Notes under the pieces: generated by a model
Databases searched by the model: none
What the model was told of the DNA's origin: nothing
What the model saw: only the letters and a program-made list of their open reading frames with translations
Made by a program: the position numbers and the translations under genes
DNA from: Corbicula japonica
Taxonomy: Eukaryota; Mollusca; Bivalvia; Venerida; Cyrenidae
NCBI GenBank assembly: GCA_038501625.1
Contig: JAZAYU010000168.1
Span: 218,669 to 282,668, forward strand
DNA length: 64,000 nt
Reading direction: 5' to 3'
Part shown: positions 55,180 through 64,000 of the stretch, piece after piece
Layout of the letters: each line of letters begins with the position of its first letter
Numbering within the stretch: the stretch's first letter is position 1

Positions 55180-56590
55180 CCCCGCCATATAATGGCGGAA
55201 GGGCATATAGTGTTCACCCTGGCTGTGGGTGGGTGGGTGTGTGTGTCAGTGTGTGTGTATGTTCGAAAATCGTGTCCGCTCTGTAACTTTGTTATTTCTT
55301 AATGGATTTTAAAATAACTTGGTATAAATATCCACCATATCAAGACGGTGTGTCGCGTACAATACCCATGCCTGTAGGTCCAAGGTCAAGGTCACTGTTA
55401 CTAAAAATAGAATTTTCTTGTCCAGGCTGTAACTTCCTTATGAATGGAGGGATTTCAAAATCACTTGGCACAAATGTTCACCATGACAAGGCGGTGTGTC
55501 GCGTACAACACCCATGCCTGTAGGTCCGAGGTCAAGGTCACTGTTACTAAAAATAGAATTTTGTTGGAAAAATCATGTCCGCTCTGTAACTTTGTTATTT
55601 TTTATTGGATTTTAAAATAACTTGGTATGAATGTTCACCATATCGAGACGGTGTGTCGCGTACAATACCCATGCCTGTAGGTCCAAGGTCAAGGTCACTG
55701 TTACTAAAAATAGAATTTTCTTGTCCGGGCTGTAACTTCCTTATGAATGGAGTTATTTCAAAATAACTTGGCACAAATGTTCACCATGACAAGGCGGTGT
55801 GTCGCGTACAACACCCATGCCTGTAGGTCCAAGGTCAAGGTCACTGTTACTAAAAATAGAATTTTGTTGGAAAAATCATGTCCCGTCTGTAACTTTCTTA
55901 TTTCTTATTGGATTTTAAAATAACTTGGCATAAATGTTCACCATATCGAGACGGTGTGTCGCGTACAGTACCCATGCCTGTAGGTCCAAGGTCAAGGTCA
56001 CTGTTACTAAAAATAGAATTTTCTTGTCCGGGCTGTAACTTCCTTATGAATGGATGGATTTCAAAATAACTTGGCACAAATGTTAACCATGACAAGGCGG
56101 TGTGTCGCCTACAACACCCATGCCTGTAGGTCCAAGGTCTAGGTCACTGTTACTAAAAATAAAATTTTGTTATAAAAATCTTGTCTGCTCTGTAACTTTG
56201 TTATTTCTTATAGGATTTTAAAATAACTTGGTATAAATGTTTATTATATCAAGACGATGTGTTGTGTACAATACCCATGCCTGTAGGTCCAAGGTCAAGG
56301 TCACTGTTACAAAAAATAGAAATTTCTTGTACTAGCTATAACTTCATTATTAACAGAGTGATTTCAAAATAATTTGGCAGAAATGTTCACTATGACAAGG
56401 CGTTGTGTTGTGTACAATTCCCATGCCTGTAGGTCCAAGGTCAAGGTCACTATTACTAAAACCAGAATTTTCTTGTCTGGGCTGTGAGTTTGTTATTACT
56501 TATTAGATTTTCAATTAACTTGCTATAAATGTTCACCATGACAAACATGCATAGCGGGGGCATCCGTGTCCTATGGACACATTTCTAGTC
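55180..56590 (+). repeat. Tandem-array element 3 (dimeric higher-order repeat)
   Basis: Begins TTATGCCCCCGCC with a hairpin (55178-55207) and ends with the same boundary as 40850 (inverted). Eight ~150-base units alternate between two subtypes, giving a ~304-base higher-order period; markers CTCTGTAACTTTGTTATT occur at 55278, 55582, 55882 (variant) and 56189. Each unit carries an AGGTCAAGGTCA-type sequence and most a CTAAAAATAG. Confidence 0.82.
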
Positions 56591-57480
56591 AAATAAGTAT
56601 TGTCGCTGGCATATGTAAGTAAAAATATAATATACTCAACAAAAAATGTTTTGCAACTTTTGCATTTTTAACAGTTAAAAACAACGAAAGTAAACAAGTG
56701 ATACAAAACCATCCTAATATGAAAAAACTATTTTCCCAGCGTAATACCCTTTATGTAAATTGACGCTTTTATCAATAATGATTGAAATAGAATAACGAAA
56801 ATGATTCCTTCGTCGTCGTCATCGCCCGCTTCTGATGACGATTATGATGATAAAAAATGACGACAACGAGGAGTAGCGGAGTGTACTCCTCAATCGTTTG
56901 AACCCTAGTATTTGCGGAGTTGCCAGATCGCTCGAATCCAGATGTCTCTTGGTTGTTGTCGTTGTTGCGACTGCTCTCTCCTGCCGCAGCGCCTCCTCTC
57001 TCTTTTCCATAAGCACCGGAAACGATGCCATGAGTTTTGTGGGCGCACTTTGCGTGAGCGTGACGCCCTCAAATGTCACGTTGTTTGTTATGGTTCCCTC
57101 TACCATTCAATTAACGTTGTACACATCCAGTGTGGCATTCGTCCAGACTAACGACGGTTGACTCTCCGGCGGCCATTATTCAACGTTGTGAATAACGGTG
57201 AGAATTATGTTTACAGCATACAGTAATGCGTGTGTGTGTGTGTGTGCGTGCGTGCGTGCGTGTGTTATTATTAACAATAAACCGCTTTGTTAATATTCTG
57301 ATTATAATTATGATCAACTTGTGTATCGCACTTCAACTAATCTCCCATTTATTCCCGACCCAATTGTTTGCAGAGTAATTTGTTTCGGGCCCAGTTGACA
57401 AACTTGCAATTAAGGACACTCACACATGCATGTGAAACATTAAATCACACTTAACACAAACTAGACACGGATAAAGTGTT
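56591..57480. other. No gene accepted; GT microsatellite
   Basis: 57228-57264 is (GT)n/(GTGC)n. Overlapping frames on both strands at 56819-57161 are open, but I cannot decide between them; a minus-strand frame with Thr/Arg-rich content is possible. Confidence 0.4.
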
Positions 57481-57605
57481 GCGTCAATCCACTTAGCACA
57501 CACTTGACAGGGATTAAACATTCTTCACAGAATTAAGTATTGCGTCATAATCCCTACTCCGGCTCCTGCTCAAGCTAAAAAACGCTTCACTCTCACACAC
57601 ATACT
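57470..57605 (+). repeat. Polinton-TIR-like fragment
   Basis: Resembles 14740-14903 of the right terminal repeat in the same orientation. Shared blocks are AATTAAGTATTGCGTCATAA (TTACGTCATAA in the Polinton), GCTCCxGCTC, AACGC-TC-CTCTCACACAC and CACTTGACA-GGATTAA. Divergence is substantial, so this is an older or different family member. Confidence 0.55.
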
Positions 57606-57759
57606 AATATCAACTAATTTTGAAATTCCCACTTCCATCTTTAATTCATCGTAATCTGGTTGTAATCAATATTCCGTACTGCAAAGTTGTTTCAAGGGTT
57701 GTCGCATTCCTTGGTATAGAATTATCTTTAAGTAGCTGTTTCTGTGATAATTTAAATAC

Positions 57760-58250
57760 ACCTATCTCTATGGTTTGTGCAATTAAAGAGTTCCTCTACT
57801 CGTCCAGCGTATTGTAAGACTTTCTGATGGCCATTGTTCCCATGCATGAAACCTTTTTATGACAGTTTCTGGATCATCTATTTGTCCGTAATTGCTTTTA
57901 AATTAATTTTCCTAAGAATTTCCTTTATTGGAGGTTAGTCCTATTCTTCTCAAAACATCAGCAGCTTCTCCATTTACTGATCTTCCTATTGCAAACCGAA
58001 AAGTATCTTCATCATAGCATCTTTCCTCTATGAGGCATCCATGTTTTGTAATTTACTTCCCCTTTTCCTTCTTTACCAAAGAATATTGAGATCCCCAGTG
58101 GCAATTTGATTTGCCACTGACCGTTCCAAGGCGGTAACCCCTCGGGTTCTCATTTTTGTTTATTGTTAGTGGTGTCTTTTTTGAAACTGATCATTTTATT
58201 AACCATGCTCTCTCCCCCTTTCTTCTTCTTGACTGTGTGGGGAGGCTGTT
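57760..58250 (-). pseudogene. Gag/capsid-like remnant (LTR retroelement, PNMA/Arc type)
   Basis: Minus-strand pieces read R-F-A-I-G-R-S-V-N-G-E-A-A-D-V-L-R-R-I-G, then D-D-P-E-T-V-I-K-R-F and, in another frame, L-Q-Y-A-G-R-V-E-E-L-F. This matches the retrotransposon Gag helical pattern (L-x-G-x-A … V…F … W/Y-A-x-R-V-E-x-L). Stops and frameshifts break it. The leader before its first ATG is shared with 38005-38100 and 60680-60780. Confidence 0.5.
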
Positions 58251-58330
58251 TTTTCTGAATGTGGCGATTCCTGATATGCATATTTCACCTTTTTGGAATT
58301 TGGCGTTTTTCTACTATATGGGGTTTCGGG

Positions 58331-58619
58331 CCCGCCCGGCTAGCTCAGTGGATAGATCATCGGACTGTCAATCCAGGGGTCGTAAGTTCGATCCCCAGCC
58401 GAGGCGGGAAAAATTTCTCCGTGACAATTGAACTCTGACATTGCGTCTGAGAGTCATTTGTCCCTCACCTCTGATTCAAGTGAGGAAGCAGTCAGTCGCT
58501 TGCGGAGAAATTGGTTAGTACTGGTTAGAGACCCAGGAACACCGGTTAGGTGGACTGACCGCCGGGATATAACCAGAAAGGTGTTGAAACCAGGCGTTAA
58601 ACCCCAAACAAACAAACAA
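58331..58619 (+). mobile_element. tRNA-derived SINE with 15-bp target duplication
   Basis: tRNA-like head (A box TAGCTCAGTGG, B box GTTCGATCCCC, acceptor-like CCCGCC/GGCGGG pairing), then a ~180-base body, then a tail ending in (AAAC)n. Flanked by perfect ATATGGGGTTTCGGG copies (58316-58330 and 58620-58634). Body and tail look like a SINE type common in molluscs; family name not assigned. Confidence 0.85.
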
Positions 58620-58996
58620 ATATGGGGTTTCGGGATTGTAGTTTCTTCGTATCTTTTTAGGAAATTCTCAAACCCTTCTTAAGGTTCCACACCTTCAGGT
58701 TAAATGGTCAGTGTCCTAATTGCTCCTAGCAGTTTTAATTCCTGCTCTGTAACATCTTTTTTCCAGTTACAATTATTTATAATCAATTAACTTTTTGATT
58801 TTGACATCAAATATAAACCAGGTGTGTTATGGTCTGGTGGTCCCGCTGCCTTGATTCTGGTCCAATTTATGCAAAAGTTGGGTGTGCTCAAATATTTGTT
58901 TTTTAAGATTGCTGCGCATCTTTTCGGCCTTGGTTTAGTTTTTCCTCAAGAGCTTGCTTCTTCTCGGCTAGTTTTACTTGTCCATCCTTCATTTTT

Positions 58997-60543
58997 AGCT
59001 CACCTGAGCACTTGTGCTCATGGTGAACTTTTAGGATCGCCCTGTGTCCGTCGTGCGTCGTCTACTTTTGCTTCAAACAACATCTCCTCTTAATCCCATG
59101 GGCCAAAGTTGATAAAACTTGCCACGGATGTTCCTTGCATGAAGCTCTTCCGAAGTTGTTCAAAAAATCAATTCCATGCAGAACTCTGGTTGCCATGGCA
59201 ACCTAAAGGAAACAACTTTAAAAATCTTCTTGTCTGAAACCACAAGGCCTAGAGCTTAGATATTTGGCATTTAGCACCCTCTAGTGGAACTCTACACAGA
59301 TTGTTCAAATTATTTCCCTGGGGTCAAAATTTGCTCCGCCCCAGGGGTCACTTCATTTTACATAGAATTATATAGGAAATCTTTAAAAATCTTCTTCTCT
59401 CAAAAAAACCACAATGCGTACAGCTTAGATATTTGGTAAGTACCATTGTCTAATGGATGTCTACTAAATTTGTTTAAATTATATCCATTAGCCAAAATCG
59501 GCCACGCCCTAGGGTTCTCTTGGTTAACATATAGTTATATAGAAAAAAAACATGAAAAATCATTTTTCTCCGAAACTAATAGGACTAGACCTTGGATATC
59601 TAGTGCTGAGTATTGTGTAGAGACCCTTTATCAACTTTGTTAAAAAGTTGGCCCTGGGGTCAAAATTGCCCCCAACCCGGGGGCCCTTAATATGTGAAAA
59701 AGGCAAACTTTAAAAATTTTCCTACTGGAAACCTCAATGCCTAAAACTTAGATATTTGGTATGTAGCATTGTCTAGTGGATGTCTACCAAGTTTGTTCAA
59801 ATTATGTCCCCTGGGCCAAAATTGGCCACGCCCCAGGGTTCTTAGTTTACATTGATTTATATAGCGAAACATGAAAACTCATTTTTCTCCGAAACTAATA
59901 GGTCTAGACCTTAGATATTTGGTGTTGAGTATTGTGAGAGACCCTTTACCAACATTGTTTAAATGTTGGCCTTGGGGTCAATATTGGCAACGGCCCTTAA
60001 TATGTAAAAAAGGCAATCTTTAAAAATATTTTAACTGGAAACCTCAATGCCTAAAGCTTAGATATTTGGTATGTAGCATTGTCTAGTGAATTTCTACCAT
60101 GTTTGTTCAAATTATATGTTTCCTGGGCCAAAATTGGCCACACCCCAGTGTTCTCTAAGTTTACATTGATTTATATAGGAAAACATAAAAAATCATTTTT
60201 CTCCGACACTGATGGGACTAGACCTTAGATATTTGGTGTTGAGTATTGTGTAGAGACCCTTCACCAACATTGTTTAAATGTTGGCCCTGGGTTCAAAATT
60301 ATATGTACAAAAGGCAATATTTAAAAGTCTTCTTACTGGAAACTTCAATGCCTAAAACTTAGATATTTGGTATGTAGCATTATCTAATGGATGACTACCA
60401 AATTAGTTCAAATTATGTCCCCTGGGCCAAATTGGCCACGCCCCAGGGTTCTCTTAGTTTATATTGATTTATATAGGAATTAATAACTAAAAGTACTTTT
60501 GTACTCAGGTGACCGATTTAGGCCCATCATGGCCCTCTTGTTT
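58997..60543. repeat. Tandem-array element 4 (~165/325-base units)
   Basis: Starts AGCTCACCTGAGCAC and ends with the complementary GTACTCAGGTGACC (60502-60515). Between them ~165-base units alternate in two subtypes; markers 'TTAGATATTTGG' occur at 59256, 59426, 59758, 59922, 60059, 60225 and 60360. No coding sequence. Confidence 0.75.
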
Positions 60544-60649
60544 TAGTTCATCCAATAGTTGTTTGAGCACTTGTTCCTCCCACTTTTTTACTTGTCAAAA
60601 CCTTCATGAATGTTTCTAAATTTGTCGTACTTCATTCTCTTCCTTTTAA

Positions 60650-60780
60650 TTTACCGTTCCAAGGCGGTAACCCCTCGGGTTCTCACTTTCGTTAATTGTT
60701 TGTGGCGTCCATATTGAAATTGATTATTGTAAAACCATGTTCTCTTTTCCTCTCTACTGTTTGGCTGTGTGGGGAGAGGA
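60650..60780 (-). repeat. Leader repeat shared with Gag and TatD-like loci
   Basis: Copy of the segment at 58118-58260 (start ACCGTTCCAAGGCGGTAACC), inverted relative to 38005-38100. Contains the ATG-adjacent CGAGGGGTTACCGCCTTGG on the minus strand. Confidence 0.6.
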
Positions 60781-60787
60781 AATAATT

Positions 60788-61126
60788 TCACTGCGATGTT
60801 GATTCCGTGTTATAATATTGTGAAAGAAAACTTGAGATTGTCGACTCGGACAGAATATGTGTTGATAGTCTAGATTCTTTCCAAATTGGGTCATCGTGGG
60901 TCAAAACCTAGTTGTTGTATCTTCTGTCGAATACCTATCTTGATATATGGCCAGGGAAGGAAGCGAGTTGGGAGCTTAACAAAAAGGCGTGCACAAGATA
61001 GAGGTCTCTTGAATTCAGCGCTCGATTGCGTATTGGACCCACAAAACTGACTATTTACCTGATATCCTGTTCCATACCGTACTGTCCGGGACCGACTGCA
61101 ATACCTGCCCAGACCCGTCACTACAC
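60788..61126 (-). mobile_element. LTR-like segment with polypurine tract
   Basis: On the minus strand AAAGAAGGGGGGAG (61127-61140) is followed by TGTAGTGACGGG. The sequence continues to ACATCGCAGTG near 60790. The end segment is shared with 51955-52147. Interpreted as a single LTR of a retroelement whose internal part would lie at higher coordinates. Confidence 0.5.
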
Positions 61127-61594
61127 TCCCCCCTTCTTTATTTTGAGGGTCTTCAAAGGAAAAGCCTAAAATATACTATGACCACAAAAAGTCGACTTTT
61201 TATATTTACGGCGCAACTGCATGGGATATCCTTTGCTAGTAAGAAACCCACTGTTTCGTCTTGGACTTCTTCTTGACTTTCAGTAACCTTCGGGCTTCAC
61301 ACACTTTAAACAAATATCGATTCAATCCTTAAATAACAGATATTTATATATAATGACATTATACAATAAATAATAATACAAAGACAAGACTTCTGGTTAT
61401 TATATTATTGTGTTTTCAAGCTAAATAAAACTTTCCTAACATCATAGAAATATTTTTCATTTCCCTTATTAGTGTACGTGATCGGGATCATAGTGTTGAA
61501 GGTAGGTGGCTCGCAACTTAATTGTTCCAATGCCCATTTCTCAAACCAACGTGTTGATCTTACTTCTTTGCTTGTTGAAGCTCTTTTGAGTAAG

Positions 61595-62040
61595 CTAATG
61601 GTCCTTTATGAAGTTGCCTCTCTCGCAAATTCCCGTAAAGAATACCCTCTTAACCCCAGCCAGTTTCAAGTTATCCACAATAGCACCAATCAACCCGGCG
61701 ATGTCCTTTGGTTTTGTGTCATGTCTTATATCATTACCCCCTATCGTAAGAACGACTACTTGGGGCTTGAATTCTTTCAGTTCCCGCATAACCTCTGCTG
61801 AGAAACTCTGCTGTCATGCAACCAACTTCGAAAAAGCGTACAGTCGCTGGCATCTGAAAGTAAACAAAATAGAATATATAGTACACCTGGTTTAATTTGG
61901 TCTGCTGGAATGGAGCTCAGTTTAGAAGACACGACACTTCTCGCCAGAACAGCAAAGTTTATTTCGCTACATGCAGGGTCAAACATACCTCTTTCACAAC
62001 TCTGACTGATAAGACTGTCTAGGTGTTTTGGTCCACTCAT
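61595..62040 (-). pseudogene. SGNH-hydrolase-like gene fragment, copy B
   Basis: The first part (62040 down to about 61890) starts M-S-G-P-K-H-L and contains L-A-R-S-V-V-S-S-K-L. A GTGTAC … TTTCAG stretch of only 33 bases separates it from a second part (61858 to 61595). That part has F-F-(E/G)-V, V-V-V-L-T-I-G-G-N-D-I and V-K-R-V-F-F-T-G-I-C-E-R-G-N-F, matching SGNH/GDSL hydrolase blocks including G-x-N-D. A small frameshift lies near 61800. SGNH domains hydrolyse esters; in mobile elements they accompany some retroelement ORF1 proteins. Confidence 0.5.
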
Positions 62041-62359
62041 AAATTTCAGAAATTTTCCATGGAATCATCGGTAACTTATTTGCTTAATACAGTAAAAATA
62101 TATTAAAAAAACATATCGTTAGCTGCATAAGACTGGTGGTTTTGATGCATATGATGCTTGAAATATGTTTGTTGAAATTTTTGTACAAGTGATTATTATA
62201 GTGTAAATAAATAGTGTTTTATCATACATGGGATACTTGCTTAGATTTTAATGTGGAGAGAGTTCAGGGTATCGTCTGAATAATACACAGGTTAACTTTG
62301 GCCTCTGGTGGGAAATATAAAATGTTATGCATAACTGCATAATCCAGAAATCACGTTGA

Positions 62360-62710
62360 TCGGTATACTAAGAATCGCGTCATGTTGCGGATTTCACTGC
62401 ACCTTTGCTTGTCGAACTTGGAAACTAAATTAGCTGTAGTCGTGCGTAGTTCTTGAAGTGACCTAAAACGCTTCCCCTTCAGTTGCTTCTTAATGACTGG
62501 AAAGACTGCAAACTCCATAGGTGCCAACATCAGGGGAATACGGCGGGTGGCTGATCGTCTGGAACCCTAGACGCGAATCTCAAGTTGATGTTACTTCCGG
62601 CCTGTGGGTTGATCGTTATCCTGGTGAAGTATAAATTGTCGAGCGGTATTCCCGAAAGCTTCTTCCTAAGGGCATCGACAAGGCCTCGCCGTAAAACCTT
62701 TAATAAAAAC
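62360..62710 (-). pseudogene. Mariner transposase fragment
   Basis: Minus-strand pieces read F-P-V-I-K-K-Q-L-K-G-K-R-F, an S-L-Q-E-L-R-T helix and, upstream, a G-L-V-D-A-L-R-K-K-L segment, as in mariner C-termini. Frame breaks are present and no terminal repeats are visible. Confidence 0.45.
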
Positions 62711-63017
62711 CGTAAAGTAACTCGTCAGTAAATAAAAGATCTGGTCGCGTTTAAAATTTTGATGCATTCATTTATTGTATAACTGAATAATATTAAAACT
62801 CCATCATCTGAAATTTTATGAGGAAATTCTGCAGTTAAATCAGTCCCCGACAGTTTTGAGTTTTTGGTGGTGAAAAAAGTGGCGTTACGTTTCATAGTGG
62901 TGGTTTCCTCTGTTTTCTTTCTGGTAAAAGTTAAATGTAACGTGTTACCGTAAAGTGCATAAAGGTTTTATCAACCCCTAAAAATGTTTACTCGGAACAA
63001 CAAAGATTCTTAATATC

Positions 63018-63296
63018 TTAAATTTTTTCATTAGAATACAAAATTATTGTCGGCGGCCTGCCGCTAGTTCTAATAACAGAACGCACAAAACTTAGGTTTT
63101 CAGTAAAAATGTTTTCTAAGAATCCTATCTGATCAGCTATGTTTGCTGTCAATGTATTCCTATTCAATTTTGCTGCCTTTGATTTCTTATAACGCAACTT
63201 CATTCCCCCTGGACGTGTTACCTCATAATATTTGTCTTCTTGTTTCAAATAAATCTCTGCAAGTTGGCAACTTTCTCTCATGTCCCCCAATGTCAT
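63018..63296 (-). CDS. Unrecognised ORF, possible exon
   Basis: 92 residues, hydrophilic, with coding-like composition (Y-Y-E-V-T-R-P-G-G; R-Y-K-K-S-K-A-A-K). No domain recognised. It may be an exon of the same gene as the frame at 63574-63852 on the same strand. Confidence 0.3.
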   Translation of the reverse strand: MTLGDMRESCQLAEIYLKQEDKYYEVTRPGGMKLRYKKSKAAKLNRNTLTANIADQIGFLENIFTENLSFVRSVIRTSGRPPTIILYSNEKI

Positions 63297-63573
63297 TTAA
63301 TACAATAGACGGGGTTCCGTAGACGTTTTTAATAATCTCGTGAGACGCTAGGCCGGAGTATCTGCCAAAATATTCTACTAGGGCTAGGGTGCTTAAGACC
63401 CCAGCCCCTAGCCAGGTTACCCTCTTTTCTTGTACTATTTATCGGCTTCATAAGTTACGTTGTGAATAAAACAATTTATTTTTTTATTGTGCTTTGGTGT
63501 AAAATGTAAGTACTCGGTTTTTGGTTGACTTTGGTTGGGTTAGATATATGTTTACAAGAATATTTACACACGA

Positions 63574-63852
63574 CTATTTACAAGTGTCATTGAACACATC
63601 ACTCAGCATATTATAAACCGTTTTAGACATTGATAGATCGTCTAATATGAACTTAGGCACTGCCTCTCTCGGAATCGACGAATCAAAAGTGATGTATATC
63701 GTATGTTTAACAGTAAAACAAAGAAACAAGTCATCATTTGTTGTTTTACTTTTTAACCAAAACTGATCAAGGTTGTAAGATGCATCACTACATCTTAGTG
63801 AGCTGAATGATTCTGTGAAGTTTGGAAGAATCCTTTGAGATGTTGAATACAC
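63574..63852 (-). CDS. Unrecognised ORF, possible exon
   Basis: 92 residues with a beta-rich middle (F-L-C-F-T-V-K-H-T-I-Y-I-T-F) and a helical end. Composition looks coding; family unknown. No clear splice site was identified at the ends. Confidence 0.3.
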   Translation of the reverse strand: MYSTSQRILPNFTESFSSLRCSDASYNLDQFWLKSKTTNDDLFLCFTVKHTIYITFDSSIPREAVPKFILDDLSMSKTVYNMLSDVFNDTCK

Positions 63853-64000
63853 CAGTTTGCCTGTAAACTCTTAGTTAAACAGCACCAAAATGTGATCAAA
63901 ATGCAAGGCTGACCGATGGTATAAGAAATGTAGACTCATAAAAATCTGGTTAACAAGGTAGATTGTAAAACATCATTCCACAACACCTAAAATACATAGT

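Noticed and set aside
55302..56095. Short ORFs inside tandem array 3
   Set aside because: They recur with the repeat period and have no coding signature.
55180..56590. CRISPR-like array
   Set aside because: Regular repeats, but units are ~150 bases, degenerate, with no short repeat/unique spacer alternation, in a eukaryotic context.
58338..58410. Functional tRNA gene
   Set aside because: Pol III boxes and partial stems are present, but the sequence is the head of a SINE with target duplication and tail.

Overview
The window looks like nuclear DNA of a marine invertebrate, most probably a bivalve mollusc. This is inferred from its overall character: AT-rich, intron-type splice signals, very dense DNA-transposon and tandem-repeat insertions, a tRNA-headed SINE, TATDN2-like, SGNH-hydrolase and tyrosine-recombinase multicopy genes, and few plausible host exons. 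No host housekeeping gene, rRNA or intact tRNA gene could be recognised. Species assignment is not possible by eye.

The main content is an apparently intact Maverick/Polinton (a virus-like, self-synthesising DNA transposon) at about 711-15668, bounded by inverted repeats of about 1 kb. Its plus-strand block encodes, head to tail with overlaps of 4-29 bases or gaps of 1-2 bases, a PC4-like protein, a BIR-domain (inhibitor-of-apoptosis type) protein, an rve integrase with a C-terminal chromodomain, a probable penton protein, a basic protein, the double-jelly-roll-type major capsid protein, an FtsK/HerA-like packaging ATPase and two small conserved proteins. A second PC4-like protein with two copies of the domain lies on the minus strand, and a Cys/His-motif protein lies beside the left repeat. 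Facing this block is a 1348-residue protein-primed family B DNA polymerase with N-terminal C2H2 fingers, a long glutamine tract and an internal endonuclease VII-like finger. No separate Ulp1/adenain-type protease was found. A Cys/His-containing domain ahead of the exonuclease domain is one possible replacement. Upstream of the polymerase lies a duplicated 82-base exon-like unit with canonical splice signals that is in frame with the polymerase ATG.

The rest (15.7-64 kb) is a nested transposon landscape. It holds: a 3.6 kb inverted-repeat element (16.24-19.84 kb) carrying a 38-bp double-terminus insertion; the 2.2 kb full-length relative of that insertion (22.32-24.52 kb, 8-bp target duplication); a broken HNH endonuclease gene (26.9 kb); an intact-looking Crypton-like tyrosine recombinase gene in two exons (29.4-31.6 kb); a long hairpin (32.0 kb); a TATDN2-like pseudogene (37.0-38.8 kb); a 4.15 kb element with 8-bp target duplication (39.5-43.7 kb) that contains a tandem-array element; a decayed mariner (44.1-45.2 kb); a 2.0 kb element with 9-bp target duplication and a nested 0.8 kb element with 5-bp duplication (45.6-47.6 kb); a 3.7 kb inverted-repeat element (48.1-51.8 kb); and two copies of an SGNH-hydrolase-bearing element with LTR-like ends (52-55 and 60.8-62 kb). 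Also present are a second tandem-array element (55.2-56.6 kb), a Polinton-TIR-like fragment (57.5 kb), a Gag remnant (57.8-58.1 kb), a tRNA-derived SINE with a 15-bp target duplication (58.3 kb), another array element (59.0-60.5 kb) and a mariner scrap (62.4-62.7 kb).

The most notable observation outside the Polinton is that three separate tandem arrays (34.7-35.7, 41.1-42.1 and 55.3-56.5 kb) reiterate the same compact module: a MEF2-type site, six bases, then a nuclear-receptor half-site pair. All functional statements come from reading motifs by eye; no database search was run.
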